Part shown: piece after piece, positions 1 through 10,245 of the stretch
How positions within the stretch are numbered: position 1 is the first letter of the stretch
How the letters are laid out: each line of letters starts with the position of its first letter
Assembly: GCF_042752395.1 (NCBI RefSeq)
Contig: NZ_JBHYXZ010000023.1
Location: forward strand, 1 to 64,000
Source of the DNA: Actinosynnema sp042752395
Lineage (GTDB): Bacteria > Actinomycetota > Actinomycetes > Mycobacteriales > Pseudonocardiaceae
DNA length: 64,000 nucleotides
Direction: 5' to 3'
Notes under the pieces: model-generated
The model's database searches: none
Told to the model about the DNA's origin: nothing
The model's input: only the letters and a program-made list of their open reading frames with translations
Position numbers and translations under genes: made by a program

Positions 1-537
1 GGGCGGGGCCGGCGGGGGCGCCGCGTCGTCGGGGAGCGCACGGCGACCTGCGGCGGGCGGTTCGACGCGGGGCGGGCGTGACTCACCCGGACGGCTGAAA
101 CCGCCGGGAGGGGTCGCCGGCCGGTCCGGGTCTCCGAGCCGGCCCGCAGGGCGGTCGAATCCCCCTGGTGGCGTGGGTGGGCGGTCCGCGCCGACGGGTG
201 GCGGGACCGGGCGGTCCGGGCGGCCAACCGGCCGGTCGACACCACCCGGAGGGGTCGATGGCCTGGTGAAACCGCCGGGAGGCGTGGGCGGGCGGTGGCC
301 GGGGAGCGGCGGTTCGCCGGGGACCTGCGGCGGCGGTGGCCCGGGTCGTGGCGGCCGGCCCGGCGGGCCGCCTTGCGGCGGAGGCGGGTCGTAGCTCACC
401 GGAAAACCTCCCAAGCCGAACGTTCCAGAACTACACGGTGCTTCAGGGACCTGCTCGGTTACGTTAACGTGTTCATCCAGCAGTGGACGTGAACTCACGC
501 CCACTGGAGACCTATCCACCCGTCAGGCGAGGACAGC
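1..537. other. GC-rich non-coding region with imperfect repeats, upstream of crgA
   Basis: I see no convincing gene in this stretch. Its open frames read as Gly/Pro/Arg-rich low-complexity peptides with no domain and no good ribosome binding site. The DNA holds imperfect repeats: the 16-mer TGAAACCGCCGGGAGG occurs at 96-111 and 267-282, with related segments around 153-185 and 236-260. Closer to crgA the base composition relaxes and there is a 10-bp palindrome ACGTTAACGT at 461-470, which could belong to the crgA promoter. Confidence 0.6.
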
Positions 538-804
538 ATGCCCAAGTCCAAGGTCCGCAAGAAGGCCGTCTACACGGCGCCTGCCGATCGCCGCACCCCG
601 GTGAAGGTCAAGGCGGCGGGGCCGTCGCACCCCGTCTACATCGCCGTGATGCTCGGCATGATGCTGTTGGGGCTGGCGTGGCTGGTGGTCAACTACATCG
701 CGGGCGAGAAGGTCCCGGTGATGATGGACCTCGGGTCCTGGAACTTCGGCATCGGGTTCGCCCTCATGATCGTCGGTCTGCTGATGACCATGAAATGGCG
801 CTGA
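538..804 (+). CDS. crgA: Cell division protein CrgA
   Basis: An 88-residue protein that matches the actinobacterial CrgA family over its whole length. CrgA is a small divisome membrane protein which in mycobacteria and Streptomyces binds FtsZ, FtsQ, FtsI and CwsA and helps place or regulate the septum. The sequence shows a basic N-terminus (MPKSKVRKK), a first membrane helix at about residues 31-52, a short loop, and a second helix at about 66-85 ending in MKWR. The ATG follows GAGGAC at a suitable distance. Its position near the rhomboid, cyclophilin and gyrase genes is the usual actinobacterial arrangement. A strong hairpin follows the stop codon, so it is probably transcribed alone. Confidence 0.95.
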   Translation: MPKSKVRKKAVYTAPADRRTPVKVKAAGPSHPVYIAVMLGMMLLGLAWLVVNYIAGEKVPVMMDLGSWNFGIGFALMIVGLLMTMKWR

Positions 805-829
805 CCACGCACTACGCGCAGTGGCTGAC

Positions 830-860
830 GGCCCGGACGTGCTCCACGTCCGGGCCGTTC
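830..860 (+). terminator. Intrinsic-type terminator after crgA
   Basis: A perfect 11-bp stem (GGCCCGGACGT at 830-840 and its complement at 846-856) closes a five-base GCTCC loop, 25 bases after the crgA stop. The following run is only weakly T-rich, as is common in high-GC actinobacteria. Confidence 0.7.
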
Positions 861-929
861 CGCGTTACCCGGTAGTTCACCGCGTTCACCCGAAGGTCAC
901 CGAAGCACACGGGTGTAAGTCATCCCCAA

Positions 930-1000
930 TGGGGACAACTCCTGTGGACAACTTTGCGCCAAAATGCACAAGCGCCGGTCGGGGGCTCCAGTTGTCCACA
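930..1000. promoter_or_regulatory. Cluster of three DnaA boxes outside oriC
   Basis: Two perfect actinobacterial DnaA boxes, TTGTCCACA, lie at 992-1000 (plus strand) and 943-951 (minus strand, read as TGTGGACAA). A third at 930-938 (TGGGGACAA) matches at eight of nine positions. All three lie in the short intergenic stretch before the PH-domain gene. They could titrate DnaA or make that gene DnaA-responsive; this is inference from the motif only. Confidence 0.6.
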
Positions 1001-1020
1001 AGTGCGGCAGACTCGGAAGC

Positions 1021-1434
1021 GTGAACCCACCGCGCACCTGGTCGCCCCAACCCGGCATGGTCGGCCTCGCCTGGGGCCTGGCCGCCGTGTTCCTGCTGGT
1101 CACCATCCTCAGCTCACAGGCCACGAGCCGGGTCTTCCTCGGCCTCGCCACCCTCCTGCTGCTCGCGCTGGGCGCCTACGGCACCTTCGTCCGACCGCGG
1201 CTGCTGGTGGACGACTCGGGCCTCACCGTGCGCACCCTGTCGGGGCCGCGGCTGCTGCCCTGGCACGAGGTCAAGGTGCGGCTGGCCCACACCCGCAGGC
1301 TCGGCCGCGAGACGGTCACCCTGGAGCTGGACTGGCGGCGGGGCGAGGACGAGCAGCTGTTCGTGTTCACCCCGATCGACCTGGGCACGGACCCGCGGGA
1401 CGTGGCCGACGTCCTGCACGCCCTGCGCCCGTGA
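1021..1434 (+). CDS. Small membrane protein with bacterial PH domain
   Basis: A 137-residue protein with two adjacent membrane helices at about residues 14-31 and 37-55, followed by a soluble domain of the bacterial pleckstrin-homology type (short beta-rich segments, a conserved Trp-His at about 81-82 and an amphipathic final helix). It occupies the position of the mycobacterial Rv0010c-type membrane protein between ppiA and crgA. Function is unknown. I chose the GTG at 1021 because it follows GGAAGC and gives a compact start before the first helix; an in-frame ATG at 964 would add 19 residues and would read through a DnaA box. Confidence 0.8.
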   Translation: MNPPRTWSPQPGMVGLAWGLAAVFLLVTILSSQATSRVFLGLATLLLLALGAYGTFVRPRLLVDDSGLTVRTLSGPRLLPWHEVKVRLAHTRRLGRETVTLELDWRRGEDEQLFVFTPIDLGTDPRDVADVLHALRP

Positions 1435-1474
1435 CCGGCGCCGAAGCCCCGGCGGCGCGGGCCCGGAGCGCCCG

Positions 1475-2359
1475 TCAGACCAGCTGACCGGTGCGCACGA
1501 CCGCCATGACCACGAGCAGCACCACGGCGGCCGCCACGACCGCCGCCTGCCAGGTGTTCCGCTTCCCGGCCGGCGCGTAGACCAGCCCGGCGGTCACCGC
1601 CGCGCCGATCACCAGCCCGCCGATGTGCCCGAGCAGCGAGATCCCCGGCAGGGTGAAACTCAACACCACGTTCAGCGCGATCACGCCCAGCGCCGGACCG
1701 GCGTTGAGCTTGAGCCGCAGCACGGCCACCAGCATCGCGCCCATCAGGCCGTACACCGCGCCGGACGCGCCCGCCACGACCGTGTTCAGGCCGCCGAACA
1801 GGTACACCGCGACGCTGCCGCCGAGCAGCGACACCAGGTACACCGCGGAGAACCGCAGCCGGCCGAACACCGGCTCCAGGTCCCGGCCCAGCACGTACAG
1901 CGCGATCATGTTCAACGCCAGGTGCAGCGGCCCGAAGTGCAGAAACCCCGACGTGAGCAGCCGCCACCACTCGCCGCCGAGGGCGACCGAGGGCGTGTAC
2001 ATGAGTAGGTCGCCGAACAGCGGCGACCGCTGGTTGCCCGCCACGCTGCCCGCCTGGGCCGCGGTGACCGCGAACACCAGCACGTTCACCGCGATGAGCA
2101 CCGGGGTGACCACCGGGCGCCCGCCGAACTCCGCGCCGACGAACGTGCGCGGCCGGCGCACGGTGGCCCGGCCCCGGTTCACGCAGTCGACGCACTGGTA
2201 GCCGACGGACGCCTCGCGCAGGCACTCCGGGCACGCCGGCCGGTCGCAGCGGACGCACCGCAGCCCGGTGGCCCGATCGGGGTGGCGGGCGCAGACCGGC
2301 AGGTCGGGCCGCGCCCCGATCGGCTCACCGGGCGGCGGGGAGATCGGCGAGTCGGCCAC
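1475..2359 (-). CDS. Rhomboid family intramembrane serine protease with N-terminal zinc-binding segment
   Basis: A 294-residue rhomboid protease, predicted to cut transmembrane substrates inside the membrane. The catalytic serine is in GASG (Ser199) and its histidine partner in LLGHIGG (His245). The conserved HLALN segment (His146, Asn150) that forms the oxyanion region is also present. Six helices span about residues 80-285. Before the membrane domain, residues 23-60 carry several CxxC/CxxH pairs typical of a B-box-like zinc finger, an arrangement seen in many actinobacterial rhomboids. The GTG start abuts the stop codon of the cyclophilin gene upstream with no gap, so the two are probably one transcript. 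Substrates cannot be deduced. Confidence 0.93.
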   Translation of the reverse strand: MADSPISPPPGEPIGARPDLPVCARHPDRATGLRCVRCDRPACPECLREASVGYQCVDCVNRGRATVRRPRTFVGAEFGGRPVVTPVLIAVNVLVFAVTAAQAGSVAGNQRSPLFGDLLMYTPSVALGGEWWRLLTSGFLHFGPLHLALNMIALYVLGRDLEPVFGRLRFSAVYLVSLLGGSVAVYLFGGLNTVVAGASGAVYGLMGAMLVAVLRLKLNAGPALGVIALNVVLSFTLPGISLLGHIGGLVIGAAVTAGLVYAPAGKRNTWQAAVVAAAVVLLVVMAVVRTGQLV

Positions 2360-2908
2360 TCAGGACCGCTCCACCGAGACCTTCTGGATGACCACGTCGG
2401 TGACCGGGCGGTCGCCCGTGGTGGTCGGCGTCGCGCCGATCGCGTCCACCACGTTGCGCGACTCCTGGTCCGCGACCTCGCCGAAGATCGTGTGCTTGAA
2501 GTTCAGCCACGTGGTCGGCGCGACCGTGATGAAGAACTGCGAGCCGTTGGTGTTCGCGCCCGCGTTCGCCATCGCCAGCAGGTAGGGCTTGTTGAACTGC
2601 AGCTCCGGGTGGAACTCGTCGGCGAACTTGTAGCCGGGGCCGCCGCGGCCGGTGCCCGTGGGGTCACCGCCCTGGAGCATGAAGCCCGCGATCACCCGGT
2701 GGAAGATCGCACCGTCGTAGAACGGCCCGGACGACTCGCCCTTCGCGTTCGGCTCGCTGTAGCTCTTCGTGCCCTCGGCCAGGCCGACGAAGTTGGCCAC
2801 CGTCTTGGGGGCGTGGTCGGGGAAGAGGTTGATGCGGATGTCGCCCTGCGTGGTGTGCAGGGTCGCCGTCACCTTGGTCCCGACGAACGATTCGTTGCTG
2901 TCTGCCAC
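2360..2908 (-). CDS. ppiA: Peptidyl-prolyl cis-trans isomerase, cyclophilin type
   Basis: A 182-residue cytoplasmic cyclophilin, which catalyses cis-trans isomerisation of X-Pro bonds. It has the family landmarks in order: FHRVIAGFMLQGGD with the catalytic Arg, NGSQFFI, and the tryptophan-containing TTWLNFKHTIFGEV segment. There is no signal peptide. The length fits single-domain bacterial cyclophilins, and the location between gyrA and crgA matches mycobacterial ppiA. It is followed directly by the rhomboid gene. The gene on the other side is transcribed divergently. Confidence 0.95.
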   Translation of the reverse strand: MADSNESFVGTKVTATLHTTQGDIRINLFPDHAPKTVANFVGLAEGTKSYSEPNAKGESSGPFYDGAIFHRVIAGFMLQGGDPTGTGRGGPGYKFADEFHPELQFNKPYLLAMANAGANTNGSQFFITVAPTTWLNFKHTIFGEVADQESRNVVDAIGATPTTTGDRPVTDVVIQKVSVERS

Positions 2909-2955
2909 ACACCCATCGTGCCATCACCGGGCGCGGTGGTTGGGGAAGGGGCACG

Positions 2956-3612
2956 ATGGGTACTGCCTGGAACGTGACTGACCGACAGCTTCTGGAGCGC
3001 GATATGGATGAGGTAGACGCCATGACCCGGGCCGGGGAGTCGGTCGGCAAGGCGGTGCGTGCTGTTCGCCGCGGCGCCGTCCGCGCCGGTCACGTCGGTG
3101 CCGACGCGGCCGTCCAACTGGCGGAGCGCGCCGAGGGCAAGCTGGCCGAGCGCGGCGTGACCAGGGACTACGTCCGGAGTGTCGTCGCCGACAAGGCGGG
3201 TGCGCTGGTCGAGCGGGCCGAGGGCTACGAGAAGTCCACCCGGCGCGGTCGCAAGCAGCTCGCGAAGCGGGCCAAGGGCGTGCGCAAGGAGGTCGTGAAG
3301 GCCGCCGAGCGCGCGCGCAAGGAGGCCAAGGTGCGCGCGAAGGACGTGCGCAAGGCCGCGAAGCAGGCGCGTCGGGAACTGGCCGCGGCCAAGGCGCCCC
3401 GGCGCCGTCGCTGGCCGTGGGTGCTCGGCGTGTTCGCCGCCGCCGCGGTGGCGGGCTACCTGGCCCTGACCAAGCGCCCGCAGGAGGTGCGACTGGAGGA
3501 GGAGGACGTGCAGCCCACGTCCGAGACCACCACGACCACCGCCGCGTCGGAGTCGGTGCGGCCCCAGGCGGCCCGCAACGGCCAGGTCTCCGACCAGCAC
3601 AGCCGCAGCTGA
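2956..3612 (+). CDS. Basic Lys/Arg/Ala-rich coiled-coil protein with one membrane helix
   Basis: I do not recognise the family. The 218-residue product has a helical N-terminal half with heptad-like repeats, a strongly basic stretch at about residues 95-152, a single membrane helix at about 153-171, and a Thr/Ser-rich acidic tail outside it. The charge pattern places the basic coiled coil in the cytoplasm, where it could touch DNA or membrane lipids; this is inference. The ATG at 2956 has AAGGG five bases upstream, but an ATG at 3004 follows GGAGCG and is an equally good start that would shorten the protein by 16 residues. Confidence 0.65.
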   Translation: MGTAWNVTDRQLLERDMDEVDAMTRAGESVGKAVRAVRRGAVRAGHVGADAAVQLAERAEGKLAERGVTRDYVRSVVADKAGALVERAEGYEKSTRRGRKQLAKRAKGVRKEVVKAAERARKEAKVRAKDVRKAAKQARRELAAAKAPRRRRWPWVLGVFAAAAVAGYLALTKRPQEVRLEEEDVQPTSETTTTTAASESVRPQAARNGQVSDQHSRS

Positions 3613-3623
3613 CCGTGAGCCGC

Positions 3624-3661
3624 GCTCCGCGCCCGTCCCGACCCCGGGGCGGGCGCGGAGC
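3624..3661. terminator. Bidirectional terminator between convergent genes
   Basis: A perfect 12-bp inverted repeat, GCTCCGCGCCCG at 3624-3635 and its complement at 3650-3661, lies in the 55 bases between two convergent stop codons. Neither side has a clear T-run. Confidence 0.7.
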
Positions 3662-3667
3662 CGTGCG

Positions 3668-4222
3668 TCAGAGGCCCAGGTTGCCGACCACGGTCTCGGC
3701 GATCGTGCGCGTCTTGATCGTCTGCTTCTGGTTGCTGGTCACGACCACCGCGTTGCCGCCCTTGGCCACCGCGTAGACCGCCCCGGCGTCGGTGGTCAGC
3801 GAGCCGCCGTTCCACCCGGCCGGGGTCGTGGCCGGGTTCGAGTCGGCGATCGGCGCGGCCCGGTCGACCACCGCCTTCGCGGTCGCGGGCTCACCCTGGA
3901 ACACCCACACCGACAGCTGCACCTCGGTGGCGTTGGCGTAGAAGAAGCACGCCGGGTTCGGCTGGTCTGCGGACAGCCGAACCTTCCGCACCAGCTGCCC
4001 GTTCGCCTCCTGCACGGCGGACGAGGCCAGGTAGGGGCACTGGCCGTCGACGGTGGGCTCCGGCACGGCCGGAGGTCCGGCGGGCGCGGTCGTCGTGGTC
4101 GTCGCCGCCGCGCTGGTCGTGGACGCGGCGTCGGGCGCGGGGACGGGATCTCCGGGGCCGCAGGCGGCCAACGCGCCGACGACCAGCAGGGATGGCAGGG
4201 CGGTGAGCAGCACTCGATTCAT
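3668..4222 (-). CDS. Secreted lipoprotein, probably DUF2020 family
   Basis: A 184-residue protein with a lipoprotein signal: MNR, a hydrophobic segment, and the lipobox LAAC with the acylated cysteine at residue 21. A Ser/Thr/Pro-rich linker follows, then a compact domain containing CPYL, the phrase NPACFFY and a C-terminal segment rich in small residues. These features resemble the DUF2020 lipoproteins of Pseudonocardiaceae and Corynebacteriales; DUF3558 is the alternative. Role unknown, expected on the outer face of the cell membrane. The start was set at the ATG giving a normal signal peptide rather than the longer open frame at 4237. Confidence 0.75.
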   Translation of the reverse strand: MNRVLLTALPSLLVVGALAACGPGDPVPAPDAASTTSAAATTTTTAPAGPPAVPEPTVDGQCPYLASSAVQEANGQLVRKVRLSADQPNPACFFYANATEVQLSVWVFQGEPATAKAVVDRAAPIADSNPATTPAGWNGGSLTTDAGAVYAVAKGGNAVVVTSNQKQTIKTRTIAETVVGNLGL

Positions 4223-4348
4223 AGGGCAGCAAGTCAATCAGATACCGGATCGTGAATCGACACCGTGACCACCTAGGCACGTAACGTCATCCCCGTTAGC
4301 GTGTCCTTACCCTGCCGGCCGCCCCTGCAATGTGAGGACTGAGTCAAG

Positions 4349-4765
4349 ATGAACATCTTTGACCGCGGTCGAGACCATGCCATCGCTGTGTTCCGGATCG
4401 TTGTCGGCGTGCTCTTCCTGTGCCACGGCGCGCAGAAGCTGTTCGGCGTGCTGGGCTCCAAGGGTGCCGTGTCGATCACCGACTGGCCGTCCGGCCCGGC
4501 CGGTCTGATCGAGCTCGTCGGTGGCGCGCTGATCGTCATCGGCCTCGGCACCAGGGTTGCCGCGCTGATCGCGTCCGGTGCGATGGCCTACGCGTACTTC
4601 GTGGTCCACCAGCCCGCCGGGCTGCTGCCCATCCAGAACAAGGGTGAGCTGGCCGCGGTGTACGCGTGGGTGTTCCTGCTGTTGGCGTTCACCGGTCCCG
4701 GCGCTTGGGCCGTGGACAAGGTGATCGCCGCGCGCAAGCAGGAACAGGCGCTCGTCAACGCATAG
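4349..4765 (+). CDS. DoxX family membrane protein
   Basis: A 138-residue protein with four predicted membrane helices (about residues 10-30, 48-70, 75-92 and 103-122) and the DoxX signatures FRIVVGVLFLCHGAQK and an early Gly-rich turn. DoxX proteins are small integral membrane proteins; in mycobacteria a DoxX protein joins SodA and a thiosulfate sulfurtransferase in an oxidative-stress complex, but whether this one does so cannot be told. The ATG follows GAGGACTGAG. The gene stands alone, with a strong terminator after it. Confidence 0.9.
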   Translation: MNIFDRGRDHAIAVFRIVVGVLFLCHGAQKLFGVLGSKGAVSITDWPSGPAGLIELVGGALIVIGLGTRVAALIASGAMAYAYFVVHQPAGLLPIQNKGELAAVYAWVFLLLAFTGPGAWAVDKVIAARKQEQALVNA

Positions 4766-4779
4766 CAGTGGGCAAGACG

Positions 4780-4814
4780 AGGGCCCGCACCCAGCGGCAT
4801 TGGGTGCGGGCCCT
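4780..4814 (+). terminator. Terminator after the DoxX gene
   Basis: A 14-bp perfect stem (AGGGCCCGCACCCA at 4780-4793 and its complement at 4801-4814) with a seven-base loop, 14 bases after the stop codon. In the roughly 300 bases from here to the tRNA-Ala gene I see no gene; part of it (4873-4930) is relatively AT-rich. Confidence 0.85.
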
Positions 4815-5112
4815 CACTTGTTGCCCTACCGCGAACACGACCCCGGCCCACCCGTGGGATGACCGGTGGCCGCACACTCAGTAAACACGACAACCGAAAC
4901 TTTCGCGCCCCCTAACTCTCCCGAAACACACGCGGGGATCGCCACGTCGAGGTGTTCCGCGCGACGGAGTCCTCGGATCACCGGCGCTCACCGCACCTTC
5001 GGCGGGGTCCGGGGGCGGAGCCTCCCGGCTGGGGCGTGGGGGTGTTCGACCCCACAAACACGACGAGCGAGGCGGCCGACGCAATCCGTCGGCACACCTC
5101 GCCCAGAGCGAG

Positions 5113-5185
5113 TGGAGACGAGGGGAATCGAACCCCTAACCCCCGCCTTGCAAAGGCGGTGCTCTGCCAATTGAGCTACGTCCCC
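5113..5185 (-). tRNA. alaT: tRNA-Ala (anticodon TGC)
   Basis: A 73-base cloverleaf on the minus strand. The acceptor stem GGGGACG pairs with CGTCTCC (one G-T pair), the D arm contains AGCTCAATTGGCAGAGC, the anticodon loop is TTTGCAA giving TGC, and the T arm contains GGTTCGATTCC. The discriminator is A, and CCA is not encoded, in keeping with the CCA-adding enzyme encoded further along. It is paired with tRNA-Ile, as in mycobacteria near gyrA. Confidence 0.97.
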
Positions 5186-5218
5186 GCACGGGGGCGGCAG
5201 ATGGACCGCCCTCGCGGG

Positions 5219-5338
5219 TCAGTTGGTGGGGGCAGTGGCCTCGCGCCACAGGTCCGCGTCAGCCTTCGCCGTGCGGCTGCGCTTGACGAAGAACAGGACC
5301 GCACCGGCGACCGCAACGAGTGCGATGATCTTCTTCAC
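5219..5338 (-). CDS. DLW-39 family small membrane protein
   Basis: A gene of exactly 39 codons plus stop, lying between the tRNA-Ile and tRNA-Ala genes. The product starts MKKIIALVAVAGAV, has a single hydrophobic helix at residues 4-18, a basic stretch, and ends in ADLWREATAPTN, which carries the Asp-Leu-Trp that names the actinobacterial DLW-39 family. The GTG start follows AGGGG at good spacing. Function is unknown; it is conserved at this place near gyrase in actinobacteria. Confidence 0.9.
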   Translation of the reverse strand: MKKIIALVAVAGAVLFFVKRSRTAKADADLWREATAPTN

Positions 5339-5373
5339 GGCGATTCCCCTCTGCAACACCTGTGAACTTCCGG

Positions 5374-5447
5374 TGGGCCTAGGAGGACTCGAACCTCCGA
5401 CCTCTTCGTTATCAGCGAAGCGCTCTAACCGTCTGAGCTATAGGCCC
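5374..5447 (-). tRNA. ileT: tRNA-Ile (anticodon GAT)
   Basis: A 74-base cloverleaf on the minus strand. The acceptor stem GGGCCTA pairs with TAGGCCC, the D arm contains AGCTCAGACGGTTAGAGC, the anticodon loop is CTGATAA giving GAT, and the T arm contains GGTTCGAGTCC. The discriminator is A, followed by genomic CCG rather than a full CCA. Confidence 0.97.
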
Positions 5448-5510
5448 TCGGGGCAACGACGGCAAGACTACAGCACCCCCCGTCGCGGCCCCAAATCGGG
5501 TGGTCGGAGA

Positions 5511-6350
5511 TCACTCCCGCTCGGACAAGGTCACTTCCAGACCCCCGGCAAGATCAGCGGAAACGTTGTAGACGAACGAACCCACGGTGGCCAGGGCGGT
5601 GAAGAGCACGATGTTCACCGCGCCCACGATCGCCGCCACGCCGAACACCCGGCCGGCGCTGATCAACGGGTCGCTGCCCGACTCGTTGCCCTGGAGCAGG
5701 TCGCTCGCGGTGTTGTTGATCTTGTCCCACACGCCCATGCCGTTCAGCACGCCGTACAGCACGCCGACCGCCACGAGCCACACGAAGAACAACGCCACGC
5801 TCAGCACCAGGGCGAGCTTCAGCACCGACCACGGGTCCACCCGCTTGACCTGCAGGCTCGCCCGACGCGGACCGCGCCCGGGCCGACGCGCCGTCGGCGC
5901 GGACGCCGCCGGACGCCCGTTCGCGCCCAGGTTCACCTGCGTGCGGGCCGCACCCGCCCCACCACCCGTGCCGGGCACCACGGGCCGGGCCACCGCGACC
6001 GTGTCCGGGTCGCTCGCCGGGTACGCGGGCTGCGCCGTCGCGACCGTCTCCTGGTCCGGGGAGGACACCAGGTCGGCCGGGCCGACCTGCTGCGCCTCCC
6101 CGTACCGCGTGTCGTTCGTCACCCGCTGCCACGGCGGCGGCGCGCCGTGCTGGTCCTGCTCGGCGGCCGGCCGCTCGACCTTCTCGGTCTTGCCCTCGGC
6201 CGCCGACGCCTCGGGCTGCTCGGACGCCACCGAGGCGTCGACCGCCGGCTCCTCGGCGCCGGTGGGCGTGGCCCCGGCCGCCGGTGTCGACTCGGCGCCG
6301 GGCCGGGTGATCACCGCGGTCTTGTCCTCTGGCTTCTCGGGTGGAGTCAC
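5511..6350 (-). CDS. DUF3566 transmembrane protein downstream of gyrA
   Basis: A 279-residue protein made of a long disordered, Pro/Ala/Glu/Thr-rich N-terminal half (about residues 1-160) and a C-terminal DUF3566 membrane domain with two helices (about residues 175-200 and 240-262). The domain begins with the typical VKRVDPWSVLKLALV phrase. The family is found immediately after gyrA throughout actinobacteria (Rv0007 in Mycobacterium). Its function is not known. The GTG start is 26 bases after the gyrA stop, so the two are probably co-transcribed. Confidence 0.9.
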   Translation of the reverse strand: MTPPEKPEDKTAVITRPGAESTPAAGATPTGAEEPAVDASVASEQPEASAAEGKTEKVERPAAEQDQHGAPPPWQRVTNDTRYGEAQQVGPADLVSSPDQETVATAQPAYPASDPDTVAVARPVVPGTGGGAGAARTQVNLGANGRPAASAPTARRPGRGPRRASLQVKRVDPWSVLKLALVLSVALFFVWLVAVGVLYGVLNGMGVWDKINNTASDLLQGNESGSDPLISAGRVFGVAAIVGAVNIVLFTALATVGSFVYNVSADLAGGLEVTLSERE

Positions 6351-6376
6351 GAGCAGTCCTCAACCTCTCGTTCGCG

Positions 6377-10213
<3,837 letters not shown>

Positions 10214-10245
10214 AGTTGTACTTCCTTAAGAGGCCGGGGAGAGGA

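Noticed and set aside
173..492. Gly/Arg-rich open frames in the first 500 bases
   Set aside because: Low complexity, repeat-derived, no ribosome site and no family resemblance.
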